A stretch of 64,000 bases of DNA from Dipteronia dyeriana (taxonomy: Eukaryota > Streptophyta > Magnoliopsida > Sapindales > Sapindaceae): assembly GCA_032871835.1 (NCBI GenBank), contig CM065295.1:70302687-70366686 (forward strand). Reading direction: 5' to 3'. Position numbers and translations under genes: made by a program. Numbering within the stretch: position 1 is the stretch's first letter; the number at the start of each line of letters is the position of its first letter. The notes under the pieces were generated by a model. It saw only the letters and a list, made by a program, of their open reading frames with translations, made no database searches and was not told where the DNA came from. Below are positions 1-12,190 of this stretch, one piece after another.

Positions 1-581
1 GAATATGTTATACCAAAAGTAATAACAAAATTGTACCTTTAAAATTTGGTGTGTTGGTGGAAAACGTAGAGAATTTTGTAGAGAGAGTAATAACCAAAAT
101 GAATGAAAAAGTTTAGAGAATTGGAGAATATATTAGAGATTGAGATTTGAGAGAATGAGAGATTGAAACAATGATAGAGAGAGTTAATGGAAAATGAAAT
201 GGATGGAAGTATTTATAGAAAAATTTGATTTGTGGGTCAAAATATAATTTAAAATATTGTAGGGGAGGTTTTGGTAATTTTAATTTCCTCCAATGGCTAG
301 AAATCAGTTCCAGCCGTTGGAGGTTTTTTGAAAAAAAAAAAAAAAAAAAAAAAATTTGGCCGAACGGACCGGCTGATCGGTCCGCCGGGCAGGTCCGACA
401 GGCATGGCACGCTAGATTGGCGTGCCAGGCGGGCCTCCTCCCAGAGGCCCGGCACGAGGCCCGTCCCGGGCCAGGCAACGGCCTGGCCCTCTTCCTTCAC
501 GGGCCGTTCCAAGAACAGCCCGTGAACTTCCTGGGCCGGCCGGACCGGCCTGTCACCGGCCGGCCCATTTTTACACCACTA
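1..581 (-). mobile_element. Terminal segment of a hAT-type DNA transposon, reading leftward off the window
   Basis: Read on the minus strand, the segment begins TAGTGGTGTAAAAATGGGCC at 581, which fits the hAT terminal pattern YARNG (the plus strand ends CACTA). Next comes a strikingly GC-rich block (about 358-570) full of GGCCGG/CCGGCC motifs, the kind of subterminal region seen in plant hAT elements. Then follow a 24-A run on the plus strand (331-354), a short CCAACGGCT/AGCCGTTGG inverted pair (about 290-323), and a promoter-like stretch with a TATA box at 211-217. Any transposase would lie beyond the left edge. The 8 bp after the end, GATATGTC (582-589), would be one TSD copy; its partner is not visible. 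Short reading frames in the GC-rich block are compositional. The family call is inferred from terminus and layout. Confidence 0.6.
211..217 (-). promoter_or_regulatory. TATA box of the leftward hAT promoter
   Basis: On the minus strand this reads TATAAAT within TTCTATAAATACTTCC. It is followed by a pyrimidine-rich leader with repeated CTCTC/CAATCTCT motifs down to about position 120, typical of a plant 5' leader. No coding start of the element is inside the window. Confidence 0.4.
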
Positions 582-1012
582 GATATGTCAGCCTTTTATC
601 ATGTTTAAAAGGGTCAGACATCTGTCTTGTAACGAAAAATGTGACAGCAAGGGGAGAATTGAGATAAATTGATTTTACAGGGGAAGTGCGGTTATTGTTG
701 AAAAAAAGAGGTGGAAGAGTGGAGAATAGTGAAAACTACGCCTAAAACTTGGGTCCAAAGTGATGCATAGAATGTATCTTCCACCGTAATGCTGCTACAT
801 CAACAACTTATAATCAAGTTGGGAGATGTATGGTCCAATCTCTCGAAAACTACAGCCTCTAAATGGGGCGTACTTATAACTCTGTCATCCCTATCGATGA
901 CAAATTGACAAATTGACGATTGACAAACAATTTAACAAACTGCAACATAAAATAACAATTAACCAGCAATAGCGATCTGATCGATAGAAGAAAAGACAGC
1001 ATTTGAGCCAAA
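582..1012 (+). promoter_or_regulatory. Upstream region and 5' leader of the BSD-domain gene
   Basis: This is about 430 bp between the hAT terminus and the first ATG of the BSD gene. The last 120 bp (about 895-1012) are A-rich with repeated ACAAATTGAC-like words and no upstream ATG close to the start, consistent with a 5' untranslated leader. I see no convincing TATA box. Insertion of the hAT element at 581 placed it about 430 bp from the coding start. Confidence 0.4.
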
Positions 1013-4000
1013 ATGGAGCTCTGGAACAAAGCACGGAGCTTCGCTGAGGAAGCGGCTAGGCGTTCTCAGGAGCTGACCAAGGAAGCCGCTGACCTCACCC
1101 TCGGCTCCTCCAAGCTATCCCACTTCGTCTCTGATGCCTCCAAGCGTTCTAAGAAGATCGCTGCCGAGGCTTCCAAGCGAGCCGATCTACTCAGAGCCGA
1201 AGCAGCCAAGCGAGCCGACCAGATCAAGTCTCTCGCCGAGAACTTCGCGCCTTCCGGTCTCAGGGATATCACAACTGCCGATGATACGCAGCAACAACAG
1301 CAGCGAGAGAAGGATCTGGAGAGGTTTGGAGTCACCGAAGAGTTAAGAGAGTTCGTTAATGAAATCAATATCACCACTTTTCGAGATTTTCCATTAGAGG
1401 GTAAGTTTTTATTTTTACTTTGTTTAATGAGAAATGTTGAGTTTATGATTTATATATTAGTTCTAAGACTGTAGAGGATTAACAATTCCTCTAAACTGAA
1501 GGTAGTAATACTTGTTGATTGAGTTTAGTATTTTCTTTTATTCGAAAATCATAAGCGAAGATACAATATCATAGTTAAGTTTTGAGTTTCCAATGTTCTA
1601 ATTTATAGGTGCTATTAATGAACATGTCATTGTTGTTGTTTAGAACTTAGAAGCTAGGCTGGTTCATGAGTAGAATCCATTGCTGAAGAGGCTTGGTATC
1701 TATAGAGCTAGAGGAGAGGATCAGTGATACAACAGCCACTGCACAAGTCATGATTAAAACATTTTTGTTTATTTGTTTTATCCTTTTTTGGAGCCATCTT
1801 TTAAGGCGTGTAGAGCACACTAGTAAGTAGGATCGCTATATATATATATATATAGATGGATTTGATTTTTTTTGTTGGTATCGTTAATGATACAACCTTA
1901 TGTATATTAATGAGAGTTGGTATCATTAATTCTTTTGCCAAGACAATGTCGGGGTTGAAAGTTGACGGGTTGTTTGTCTACTAAGAAATGCTGAGTTTAT
2001 CATTTCTGTATCTTTTATGACCGAAAATACTTAACAATTTTACTAAATTGTAGGTAATAATTTTGCTTGGTTGAGTCGAGTATTTTTTTGGTTTCCAAAA
2101 TTATGTTTAATTTATTGATGTTACCCACATATTTTAGTTTTTTTTTTTTGTAAGAGGTTTTAATTCTTGAAAACTTTTTTTTTTCTGGTTCTTTAGAATT
2201 TTTTCCCTTGAGATATACTCTGGCATGTTACAGTCTTCAGCAGTGGATTATAACTTGAAATATGCATGTCTTTGAAAATGCTTGAATAATTGAATGATTT
2301 CTTTGATGTGGATGTGCAGATGATTCACCTATGTGTGATGTTCCCACAGTGTCAAATGTTAGGAAGGATCTTAATGAATGGCAAGAGAAGCATGCCAGTC
2401 TTGTTCTTTCAACAGTCAAGGTTAGCTCTGTTTTTGTTACACAAATCATACAGTTCAATAATAATAAATGTGGCAAGTGATTGATATGTTGGAAGAGAAA
2501 TGATTGTGACTTTGTGAGTCCTTCAAACAAGTATAGAGTGGAAAGACCTTGAGAAATTGCATCTGGTAGTCTTTGACTTGTGTCTGGGCACAATGCTGTA
2601 TTTTTTGAAGAGAAGTGTTCATTATTTGTGATGGAATGATGGATAAGCGAAACTCCAAAGAGCTTAACTTCTTTCTGATACCACCAGTTTTATTCCTCGA
2701 ATTTCTGTTTTTTCTAGATACATGATGTTATGTGACTTAAACTTTTCCAAATCCTTAACTTTTGAATCAATTGTTTACATGATTTTTCCTTCTCATCTGG
2801 TTACCTGAATTCCCTCGCTTTATGCCCAAGTCTGCTAGGTGAAAAAAATCATTTTCCTTCAATCTATCTTCAAACATAATGTCAATTTGTTTATTTGGAT
2901 TCCTCATATGATCATACTATGTTGATGAAGTGCACCCACAAATTTTAATGGACACCATTTATGTGGTTTTGGAAAGAGATATATAGTTAAAAGGACATAT
3001 CTACAAAAATTGATGGGAAAATGCATTTCTAATTTTGAAAAATCTAGGATATAAAACTTTGCTTAATATATTGCGGATAACAATCGGCACATTAGCAAAA
3101 GGGATCATGTTTACCTATGTTAAAATCTATGAACATTCAGTTGCATTGTTTGTTTTTTTGAATTTGTTCTTAAATATGTGATAGTATAACATTCTTTATG
3201 CTTAACTGCAGGAAATTTCGAAGTTAAGATATGCATTGTGCCCTCGTATAATGAAAGAAAGGAAATTTTGGAGGATATACTTTATTTTGGTTAACAACCA
3301 TGTGGCACCGTAAGTAACTTGTCTCTTCATGAGATGCATCAGTTCCTGATTTTACTGGTAGACTTCCCTAAAGTTGGCCCTCATAACTGGAATAGTATTC
3401 CACCTATTTAACATCTTATCCCTCCAAACATGCATGCAAATATACTGGGTTTTGCACAGACATATGACATTGACGTAAATGCTTGCTATCATACTTATAC
3501 ATGTGTTTGGCAGCTATGGTACTTATAGAAATATCCCTTACTCTACATTGTTGTTTACTTAGCTCTCAGTTCTCTTCTTTCTTTCCTTTTTCTTTTTTAT
3601 GTGTCTTGATTTGTCCTTTCTGGTGCTTTCCTTTAGCTACGAGAAGCGATACATGGAAGAGGTTAAACTCAAATCTTCAGAACAAATAAAATATGTGGCA
3701 AAAGAACCTTCAGAAGTTGAAATAATTCCTAAATCAGAAGCTCAACAATCAACTCAGCAGAGTAAAACTTCAACTTCATCAGCTAGAGAACAAGACTTGG
3801 ATGTATTTCTCCTGGGTGGAGAGAGCGATGAAGACCCAGGTACAACAATACATATTGCATTGACATGTTAACTTGTGGACCATGGTGATTGAATTAAATG
3901 ATTGGCTAAAATGTGGACCAAGGTATTTTAAAAAAGAAGTGACCGTTTACAGAACCCTTTTCTTGTTAGATTCGCATTTTCCCTGCCTCTTTCACCTCTA

Positions 4001-5301
4001 TGCATCTCTATCCATACAACATGATTGGGAATGAATCTTCTTCTTTCAATTTAAAAGGTTGTTCGTGCGATGCAATGTTTGTTGCTTCATTTCACTTGGC
4101 ATTTGCTACTGTTCAAGTTGTGTTATGCAGCCTATTCATAAGTCCCTATCAATCATCTCTCTTTTTTCTTTTTCTTTTTTCCATTTTGTATTTTATTTTT
4201 GGTTTAACATCCCAAAGTGAATCCAGAATGCTCATTTGTGGATCCTTATATGACATACCTACAAAAACAATGACAAATCATCAAGCTGCACAGCCTGAGT
4301 GGAATGTGTACTCCAAGCATTTGTAGTTTGAGACATTGTTTTAGTAGCATTGTCTGTATAATTCCGAAATGAGTCATTCTCTTTTAACAGGACCACGAGA
4401 TTCTAGAATGTTTTTTGTTTCCTGGAGAGAAGACAATAGGATGTTAAAATGATCAAATCTGTATCTTGGAATTGTGGTTATTCAATCCCTTTTGGGCAGA
4501 AAGTTGTTTTCTGCTATTGTTCTGTATTCTGTTTTCCTCCGTTCTTTTAGGTACGTAATGCTTCAATAAGATACATATTATTTGGTATAAGACCCTATTA
4601 AAACAGCAGGAATAACTTAAGCTTTTCAATTTTTTTTTTTTTTTTTTGATATATAATGTACTTGCAATACATCAGATTTTGCAGCTGATGGTGATGATGG
4701 GGGATTCGAAGATGATTTAGACAAGATGGTGGACAGTTCGGTGAGCACAACTCTTTTTCTTTTTCTTTAACTCGGCTAAGTAAGTCGTGATATTTTTGGT
4801 GTAGTCTCTTATCCAGATAATTTTTTACCCTCACTAGGCTGGTCAGCGGATTAGATTCAATCTGATAATAGTGAAGTACTTGTTTAATGACTCAAGTCAG
4901 AGTACACTGCAACATTTAACATTCTTGTAGATCTTATCATTGTCGTTGTGCCTTTGAAATGTTATTGGTTTGCCATTTTGAAGTGAGGAAAACAAGGAAA
5001 GGAAAAGAATCAATTGACATATTTTCCGACCAAATGTAATATGATTATGCATTTGCACAAGAACATATGCACGTGCATAATTATCTTGTGAAAATCAAAG
5101 ATGTGCAAGTCTGTTGGCTTGTGATGAATTAAGATAAGTTGGGAAGGAAGCATTTAATAGGTCTTGAAACCTGTTAAGTTCCATGTATCCTCCATATGTT
5201 CAAATACTTTAGATTTGACATGACTAGTTTGCTTAGCTGAAATTTTTCTTCTTCTAAAACTTGCTTGAACTTGCTAGGATGACGAGAAAGGAAAATTATA
5301 G
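1013..5301 (+). CDS. BSD-domain-containing protein, six exons, 292 residues
   Basis: Exons at 1013-1400, 2320-2420, 3212-3309, 3637-3839, 4676-4740 and 5278-5301 join in frame (879 nt including TAG), with GT..AG at all five introns. Residues about 1-105 are Ala/Lys/Arg/Glu-rich with repeated EASKRAD/EAAKRAD-like units, predicted to form a long amphipathic helix. A BSD domain follows at about 110-205: the conserved tryptophan (LNEWQEKH), the basic segment KLRYALCPRIMKERKFW and the diagnostic FWRIYF at 182-187. The C-terminal third is Ser/Gln-rich and then acidic (DGDDGGFEDDLDKM) and ends KGKL. BSD domains occur in TFIIH p62, synapse-associated and DOS2-like proteins; this layout matches small plant BSD proteins whose exact job is unsettled. 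The ATG at 1013 is the first in a long open exon. No stop or frameshift was seen. Function beyond the domain is not shown by the sequence. Confidence 0.92.
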
Positions 5302-5949
5302 ACCATTGTTGAAGTAGCCAAGACATGTCAGATCTTTTGCTGTTCAAATCGAAAGGAAAAGGAAAAGAAGCTATCTTGATTAATGCAATCTAAGAATATA
5401 CTGAAAAGAGATGATCCTTGAGAAATTGCACAAGGTAAGAGTCATAGTTATTTCATTTCTTTTCTGCCGAATCCTTTGCTATTCTGTGTAAAGAATGTTT
5501 ATTTATTTTTCTAATTGTTAAAGCTATAGCACCACAAATGTAAATTTCATTCAATTTATTAAGTGCTGGCTCCTCCTCGGGGCTTTTCATCACAAGACGG
5601 TCTGTGTCTTGTGGTTTAGAATTTTTTATATATACTTTTTATGCATATATATTAACTACAATTATATGTTTTTTAAGCAAGGCATAAAATTTCTTTTGGT
5701 TGCTGATGGAAGATGTAAACCGGAAGAGGTGGCCTGTTCAATAGATGCAAATTGTAATGCGCAAGGAATTTTGGCTGGACTAGCCATCTTTCAACATAAT
5801 CTGTAAATTGGGCATGCTTTTGGTCCTACAAATTTTTTTTCTGCTTTTGATTTTGCTTGAAAATGGTTTGTCTTTGAAAAACCTGATTTGTATTATATTT
5901 TGAAATCTCCAATATTGGTCCCCTAAGCTTTGTACAAAGTTTCTTCTTA
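5302..5949 (+). other. 3' untranslated region of the BSD gene and intergenic DNA
   Basis: DNA after the BSD stop codon stays moderately mixed to about 5450, then becomes AT-rich; a 3' UTR ending somewhere in 5400-5560 is likely. The short open frame at 5609-5806 has no recognisable domain and I do not call it a gene. Confidence 0.35.
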
Positions 5950-6647
5950 TAACGGATGGTAAGAAGAACTGGCTATTGACAATTTAGAAAGTTTGGAATT
6001 GGAGAAGGCTTATCAAGCTTCTGCCCATTATTCGTCCTTTGATTCAGCACACCATTGGTAATGGTTCCAACACTTATGGTTTGATAATTCGCACCTTGAT
6101 AGCTCTCTTCTAGTGAAATGGAGCCCAATAGTTAGTGCCATTGTTCTTGGTGATGCTTGGAATTGGCCTCCTGCTGTGTCAGTAGATATTGAGATTCGAA
6201 ATCATATGCCTTCTTACGACCCAAATTCCAGTTTGGAGGATTGTATCAAATGGCTCCCTTCTCCCAAAGGAATTTATTCTACCGCTTCCACTTTGGCTTC
6301 TCGCAGAAACCCCCATCATTAGTTTTCTTGGTATAAGCTTGTATGGTTTTCGCAAAACATTATGAGAATGAGTTATAATCTTTGGTTCGTCATCAGGATA
6401 GACTTTCTACTTTGGATCGTGTTCATCAATATGCTACTCAAGTTGGTACTTCTTTATCCTTCGCCACTCTTCAAACGAATCGCGTGCCCATCTTTTCTTT
6501 GAATGCCCTTTCAACAAAGCCCTTTTCAGCAAATGCACCTAGCTCGTTTTGCACTAGGTGTATTTGTTTTCCTCAGTATGTCCCTTTTGTTTTGTACGTT
6601 CTTTCTTTTCTTTTATATGATATTATTTATTTATCCAAAAAAAAAAA
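5950..6647 (+). pseudogene. 5'-truncated LINE fragment: end of ORF2 with zf-RVT-like region and poly(A) tail
   Basis: Translation in shifting frames gives the signature of plant L1-type ORF2 C-termini: IGNGSNTY then WFDNSHLD (6053-6110), KWSPIVSAIVLGDAWNWPP (6117-6173), GIYSTAST near 6270-6295, and RLSTLDRVHQYATQVGT near 6400-6450, the zf-RVT region. There are at least two frameshifts and a stop. It ends in an A run at 6637-6647, the usual LINE 3' tail. Everything upstream, including endonuclease and most of the reverse transcriptase, is absent, as expected for a dead-on-arrival insertion. Confidence 0.8.
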
Positions 6648-7740
6648 CCCTAATATACAGGATCTGTAACTCTACCGGGTATTTATAAGGGACACTTAAT
6701 CTATTTTCAATATTTTTAGTTTTATATTTTTGGTTTATTTGAACCATTCGATTTCAATCTAATGGCTCCGAATTACTCCTGTATAGATAGGGTAGTGGGT
6801 ACTTATATACTAATGCTAGTATAACTTCTTTTAATTGACAAGTGTATTGATTCCCATGTATTAATACAGGATTGGAAAGTTGGGAATATGCTCTTTGACT
6901 TGGCTTTTGTTTCCGACAAGATAACAAGATCCACCTGAGCTGTGCTTCAATTGCATCAAAGTGGAACTCGATCTTTAAAACTCCAACTTTTTTTATCTTT
7001 TACGTTGCAACAACTCATCGAATCTAATCTAAAAGCTTAGTTTGTGTTTGTATTTCTGATTACAATATCTTGATAGCTGTTTGAGCACGTTCTTTGGGAT
7101 ATGTTGTCTTCTTTCGTTGCCTGCATCTTAGATTTCTCTAGCCCTTTATTCATGGCTCACGTTCCAACTTAATTTGTCAGTAATCTCTTAATAAATATAA
7201 CTATGATCTCCTTAGGATTTAATTATGCAAAAAGAAAAAATCTTCAACATGACCAACCTACTGTCTCATTGAGTCATCATTGTATACCAGTCTGAAAAGA
7301 ATTACATATACACAAATACAATATTTTTCTTTCAATGATCCTGTAATACATGATCATTGTCATTAACATATGGATCAAATCTATTTTTTATGGTATATAA
7401 CCTTTAATTCAAATATGGTAAAAGCATATACATGATATATGACTAGAGTGTTATAATATCATATAATCTTTAATTTTTTTATAATTATATGGTACAACTT
7501 ATGGTGTAGGTGTAAGAGATAAACCATTGAAATGACCTTATCTTATTGTTTTTTATCTAGTTATAAATAGGAAAAACATATAATTGAAAAGTGATCCACT
7601 TATATCATAAAAACAAAAGTGAACCCACTTTATTTGTTTCTCCATGATCACAAATTTAATTTTGCAACAACATGCTTAGCTTGGAATTCAATAACACAAA
7701 TGCATCGAAGTCAACCATGTAACAAGGTGTTGCTTAATTA
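6648..7740. other. AT-rich intergenic DNA, no feature recognised
   Basis: I found no coding potential, terminal inverted repeats or tRNA-like motifs in this stretch. Confidence 0.5.
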
Positions 7741-8402
7741 GTAAAAAAAAAAGGAATTGCGTGGAGCATTACAGATTTCATGCTGCCATATATATAAAAA
7801 AAATCGCGTCAGTTCGCACCGATATAAATTTATCGGTGTATTAGATTTACATACTTTGACTCAAAGTGTATGTACTTGTCAAAGCTTCTCTATAATCAAT
7901 GATCCACATGTAACACACTGATATAAGTTATATCAATACGCACCGAAAACAAAACCACTATATATATATATAGTCCTGTTCTGATCAATACGTACTGATA
8001 TAACTTATATCAATGTGTTGCTTGTGAATTACTGATTATGGAGAAGTTTTGACAAGTGTATACACTTTGAGTCAAAATATTTATATCTAATGGTCATCAT
8101 CCAACGCACTGATGAAATTATATCAATACGTACTAACTTGAACATATATATATAAATACGGAAATTTTCAAGTCAGTGCGCATTGATGTAATTATATAAG
8201 AACATTGAATGTGAACCACTCATTTTACATACTTTGCATTAACATGTATGCACTTGTCAAAACTCTTTTATAAGTGAGTAACTCACATTCAATATCCTTA
8301 TATAATTCTATCACTGCACACTGATAGGATAACGACTGTATATAAATATATATAGCAACATGAATGAAATCTGTAATGCTCCACGCAATTCATTTTTTTT
8401 TA
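7741..8402. repeat. Nested palindromic element with matching outer and inner arms
   Basis: Outer arms 7741-7780 and 8364-8402 are inverted copies (core GGAATTGCGTGGAGCATTAC against GTAATGCTCCACGCAATTC). Inside, 7800-7947 and 7985-8145 are also inverted copies of each other, each carrying the words ACTTTGACTCAAAGTGTATG, CACTTGTCAAA and CACTGATATAA. A separate fold-back unit occupies 8174-8327. The hierarchy suggests repeated insertion or inverted duplication of one fold-back MITE family. No coding capacity. Confidence 0.7.
8174..8327. repeat. Fold-back MITE, subtype 1
   Basis: The left arm starts CAGTGCGCATTGATGTAATT and carries ACATTGAATGTGA; the right arm ends as its inverse, with CACATTCAATATCC and CACTGCACACTGATAGG. 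The loop holds CATGTATGCACTTGTCAAAA. The same architecture recurs at 41085-41340, 41455-41545 and 42282-42434. Confidence 0.65.
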
Positions 8403-8690
8403 CATGCTTTGACTCAAAACGTATGCACTTATCAAAACTTCTTTATAATCAATGGTCCACATACAAAGCACTGATATAATTTATATCGGTATATATATAG
8501 TGGTTTTCTATCAGTGTGTAATGATATAATTTATATCAGTGTATTGCATGTGGACCATTGATTATGGAGAAGTTTTGACAAGTATATACACTTTGAGTCA
8601 AAGTATGTAAATCTAATGATTCACATCCAACGTACTGATGAATTTATATAAGTGAACACTAACTTAAAGATTTATATATATATATATAAA
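8403..8690. repeat. Fold-back MITE, subtype 2
   Basis: 8403-8480 and 8515-8612 are inverted copies, sharing ATAATCAATGGTCCACAT on one arm and its reverse complement on the other. They lie around a TA-rich loop containing TATATATATAGTGG. A trailing segment (8613-8690) repeats the CACTGATGAATTTATAT-like terminus. It abuts the outer arm of the previous palindrome, so the two are probably parts of one complex insertion. Confidence 0.6.
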
Positions 8691-10436
8691 TCTTCGTGAG
8701 ACTGAGAGTCATGTCCAAGAGATCCAATTAGATCTAACACTAATTTTGCAACTTCTTTTTCATTACTCGTTTTTTCACATGAGACGGTAAAAGAAAAAAG
8801 AAAAGAATGGTTTAATCATTGATTTTTATCTTTTAACGAATCCTACGTACATAAAATTCAAATTCGTTGCACGTACTTACAAATCTAGTTCACATCAAAT
8901 AAAAACTAATACAAAAATGCTAAAAGAATTACCCTGTACAAAAATTAACTTAGAAGCAAATCCTTATTTTAAAATTTAGGGTTGGGATAGGGAAGAAGAA
9001 CAAGACAATGACCATTCAGCTGCTACAACATCCAGAAACCTCTCTGGAAAAGCACGCGTGACATGCGACATGTTCATGTATATTTTTCCCTTCTATTTGT
9101 GATTGTCATTATTTTTATTTAATATTACTTGTAATGACGGTGACTCGAATCTAGAATATTGTCATATTGAATGAATATTCTTATCTTAAAGCCACATTAG
9201 ATGGCAATGATTGTCAATTTCAATTGTAGTGATTCTCAAGTTAACGTAGATTGGTGGGACTAATGATCTACCTTCTATTTCAATATTGTTTCAGAGTAAA
9301 CCTCAATTTGCTATTTCTAGATTTCCAATCCCAGATTTGTTGCCATTCGTGCGGCGTGAAAACTTAGATTTAACTCAATTTACCAATTGTTTTAGAAGTG
9401 CTTTTAACGTTATTAAGTTTTTTTTTTGTGTTAAATTAAATTTTTTGTTCCAAAGTACTCTATTTGTTTATTTTGGATATAATACAAAGTTAGATTAAGA
9501 CCAATGGACTTATTTTTTTAACAAAAAAACAAATATATTTAATGTCATTAATTGTGAATTAATGTTGTTTGAACAGTTGAGATATTATATATAACATGAG
9601 TTTTGTTGACATCGATATTTGAAAAATCTAGTCAGCAGTGACACACGTATACAGATCAGTGCGTGTTATGACTTATGAAATATGATCAAGTCGTCTCTCC
9701 GATATGTGTGTGAATTGATGAACAGATAACAGACAAAAGATAAGTACATAAAGAATAAAGACACCTATGTTTTTACGTGGAAAACCCTTAATACTGGGAA
9801 AAACCACGATCGTTATGACGATGGATAAAAGATCTTTCACTATGAAGAAATGATTACCATTACAATTGATGAATTGCTTGTATGCTTTTCATTCTCTCTA
9901 TCTCTACTTGATTCTACTTGATACTTTTGTTTATATATAGGTTAGGGTGTTACCCTAGCCCTTGTTGTGCAAGCAATAAATATTATTGGACAAGATCCAA
10001 GGGGGGTCGAATCTTGGTGAGATTCTTGGTGAATCGAGTCTTCGTGCATTTATGACACTATGATCTTCATTCCTTTTGGGAGTATTTCTTCGAATCTTCG
10101 TATTTATTACTGAATTTATCAACTGCTGGACTATATGTGATTGCCCTCGGTCAAGTTTCGTGGAGAATATACTAAGGTCCCGCTTCATTAATGATGCCTC
10201 AAGTTCGCTACATGGGTGGTGAACTTGAGTCAATTCACCTGCTTGGTAGTTCTCCTGCGAATAGCTACCTTTAGTGGGGTATGTGCTCTTTGTTCCCCAT
10301 CTCGATATCTCTACGTGGAACCCATCGAGCTGACGTATTATGATGTCGTGGACATCTGGTCCCTCGAGTTCTGGATTCTACGTTGACGTGTCGAATCAAG
10401 TAAAATTAACCCAAACAAATTTCTTGTCAATATATA
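8691..10436. other. Intergenic DNA; weak LTR-like character at about 9650-10430
   Basis: 8691-9640 shows nothing recognisable. From about 9650 the base composition rises. The words TTTTTACGTGGAAAACCC near 9770 and the short repeated words around 10005-10040 (CTTGGTGA) resemble plant copia LTR or leader sequence; compare TTTTACGTGGGAAACC inside the LTR at 16.6 kb. Ends and TSDs could not be found, so this is only a suggestion of a decayed LTR remnant. The open frame 9955-10233 (minus) has no recognisable domain. Confidence 0.3.
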
Positions 10437-10804
10437 GTCTGAATGCAGGGGCAAAGCCAGAGTGTTTTGGTAGGGTGAGCTAAACTAATTATATAATTTT
10501 TTTTAAACGAACTTCGACGATACAAGAAAATTATATTGATTAATTTTTTTTAAGATACACTTAGATAAGAGGGGATATAATGAATCGTACCCCTCAAAAT
10601 TCATCTTATAAACAAAATACATAAATTGTTTTAGAAGATAACGATTTGATAAGAAAAAGTATATATAATTCCAATAGAATCATGAACTATCTCAGTTTTA
10701 ACAAATTTTGAAAAAATTATAAAACAATTGAACGGTAGAAGTGAAACTTTTCCTACGTGTTTAGCTTTCAAAAGTTTATTTTGTTTGTATATAATATACT
10801 CTAC
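10437..10804. other. AT-rich DNA beginning with a hAT-like word
   Basis: GCAGGGGCAAAGCCAGAGTG at about 10446 resembles the start of common non-autonomous plant hAT elements (CAGGGGC..AGCCA). I could not find a matching inverted end or TSD; it may be truncated by the LINE that follows. Confidence 0.25.
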
Positions 10805-12190
10805 GTGTTGATTTTTTGCAGAGGCACGGTTCGGAATCTGAAGAATATCATGAGTGCTTTTGAGGTTTATGGTAACATTTCAGGTCAGCTGGTTAATTGG
10901 GGTAAGTCATCTATCTATTTTGGATCTTCTGTTTCCCCTTCCCAGATTGGTAGATTGCAGTCCTTGGTTGGTATGCAGATTGGTCGGTTGCCTTTCTCAT
11001 ACTTGGGGGTACCGTTATTTCGAGGAAAACCCAAGAAGTCCGTGTTACAGCCTATAGTGGATAAAATCCTGTCTAAGTTTGCTAATTGGAAGGGGAAAGC
11101 CCTTTCTTTGGCCGGTCGCGCTACTCTGATCAAGTCGGTCATTACGGGATCCTTTGTGCATTCATTCATGATCTACAAATGGCCTTCTTCTTTGCTTCGC
11201 TTGGTTAATCGTAAGTTGAGAATTTTTTTATGGATAGGTTCTTGTGAGGAGACTAAACTGATTCGGGTTGCTTGGGGTCGTTGTTGTAAGCCTTACTCTC
11301 AAGGTGGTCTTGGTTTGAAAGATCTGGGGTTACTGAATGATTCTCTTTTAAAGAAGCTCATCTGGAAGTTTATGACCTCTGAGAGTTTTGCTTTTTCGTT
11401 TCTGAGGGAGCGGTATCTCACGCAGCTTCGAAAATCTCATGGGGGGTATGTCACTTCGTCGATTTGGCCTTCTTTCCACTCTCACTATTCAGATCTTCTC
11501 AAAGAGGGCATTTGGCTCATTGGAGAGAATTCTCAGCGAAATTTTTGGCCCAATAATTGGTTAGGGGTTCCCATTCTTGAGCTTCTAGGAATTCCTGATT
11601 ACTTGGCTACCCTTCTCAAGGTAAGGGTTTCTGATTTTATTTATGAGGGTAAGTGGGTTCTTGACGATAGTTTTCGAGTCCGTTTTCCAGATCTATGTTC
11701 TCGGATCGATAGCGTTGCTATCTCTCCAGTTACAGATTCTTTGGTGTGGGCTTATTCTCGGGATGGATAGGTTTCTTGCAAGTCGGCTTATTCCTGTATG
11801 ATTCATGATTCTCCACAAGTCCCTTGGTGGAGAGATGTTTGGTGTCGTTTTATCCCTCCCTCCCGGTCAGCTTTGACATAACGTCTTTTGTTGAATCGGC
11901 TTCCTACAGAGGATTGCTTATATAGGGTTAGGTTTCACTTAGCTTCCCGATGCAGTGTTTGTGGGATTAGTAGTGAGTCGTCTGATCATCTTTTCATTTG
12001 ATGCCTTTTAGCGATTGCTCTTTGGGAGACGGTTTTCTCAGCTTTTCTTGTCGTGAAACCTAACATTACTCTTACTAAATTAATTGGTTTCGGAAAGAAT
12101 GGAAAAGAATGATTGGCTCTGCTATAAGTTCATTTATATTTTATATTTTTTGATTTCTCTGTTTTAGTTCTAATGAAGAAAACAAAAAGG
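10805..12190 (+). pseudogene. 5'-truncated LINE: reverse-transcriptase thumb, connection region and zf-RVT
   Basis: An open frame of 337 residues in this region ends at 11770. From about residue 21 it reads like the C-terminal half of L1-type plant ORF2: SGQLVNWGKSSIYF, PFSYLGVPLFRGKPKK, then SKFANWKGKALSLAGRATLIKSV (written here in two pieces: SKFANWKGKALS and LAGRATLIKSV), then AWGRCCKPYSQGGLGLKDL and FWPNNWLG. After TAG at 11768 the same reading continues with SAYSCMIHD, PWWRDVW, a frame-breaking stop, LLNRLPTEDCLYR and CSVCGISSESSDHLF, the zf-RVT zinc-binding motif. The catalytic YADD-box region and endonuclease are missing. An A-rich tail follows to about 12190. The long surviving frame suggests it is younger than the 6-kb LINE. 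The product would lack polymerase activity. Confidence 0.85.

Noticed and set aside
225..667. Pro/Arg/Gly-rich open frames
   Set aside because: They read through a poly(A) run and GGCCGG-rich transposon terminus in several overlapping frames; no start context or domain.
5609..5806. Small open frame after the BSD gene
   Set aside because: No domain, poor start context and hydrophobic AT-rich N-terminus; probably chance.
10757..11770. Apparent intact 337-residue protein gene
   Set aside because: It is the C-terminal part of a LINE ORF2 beginning mid-protein; the first about 20 residues are chance upstream codons.
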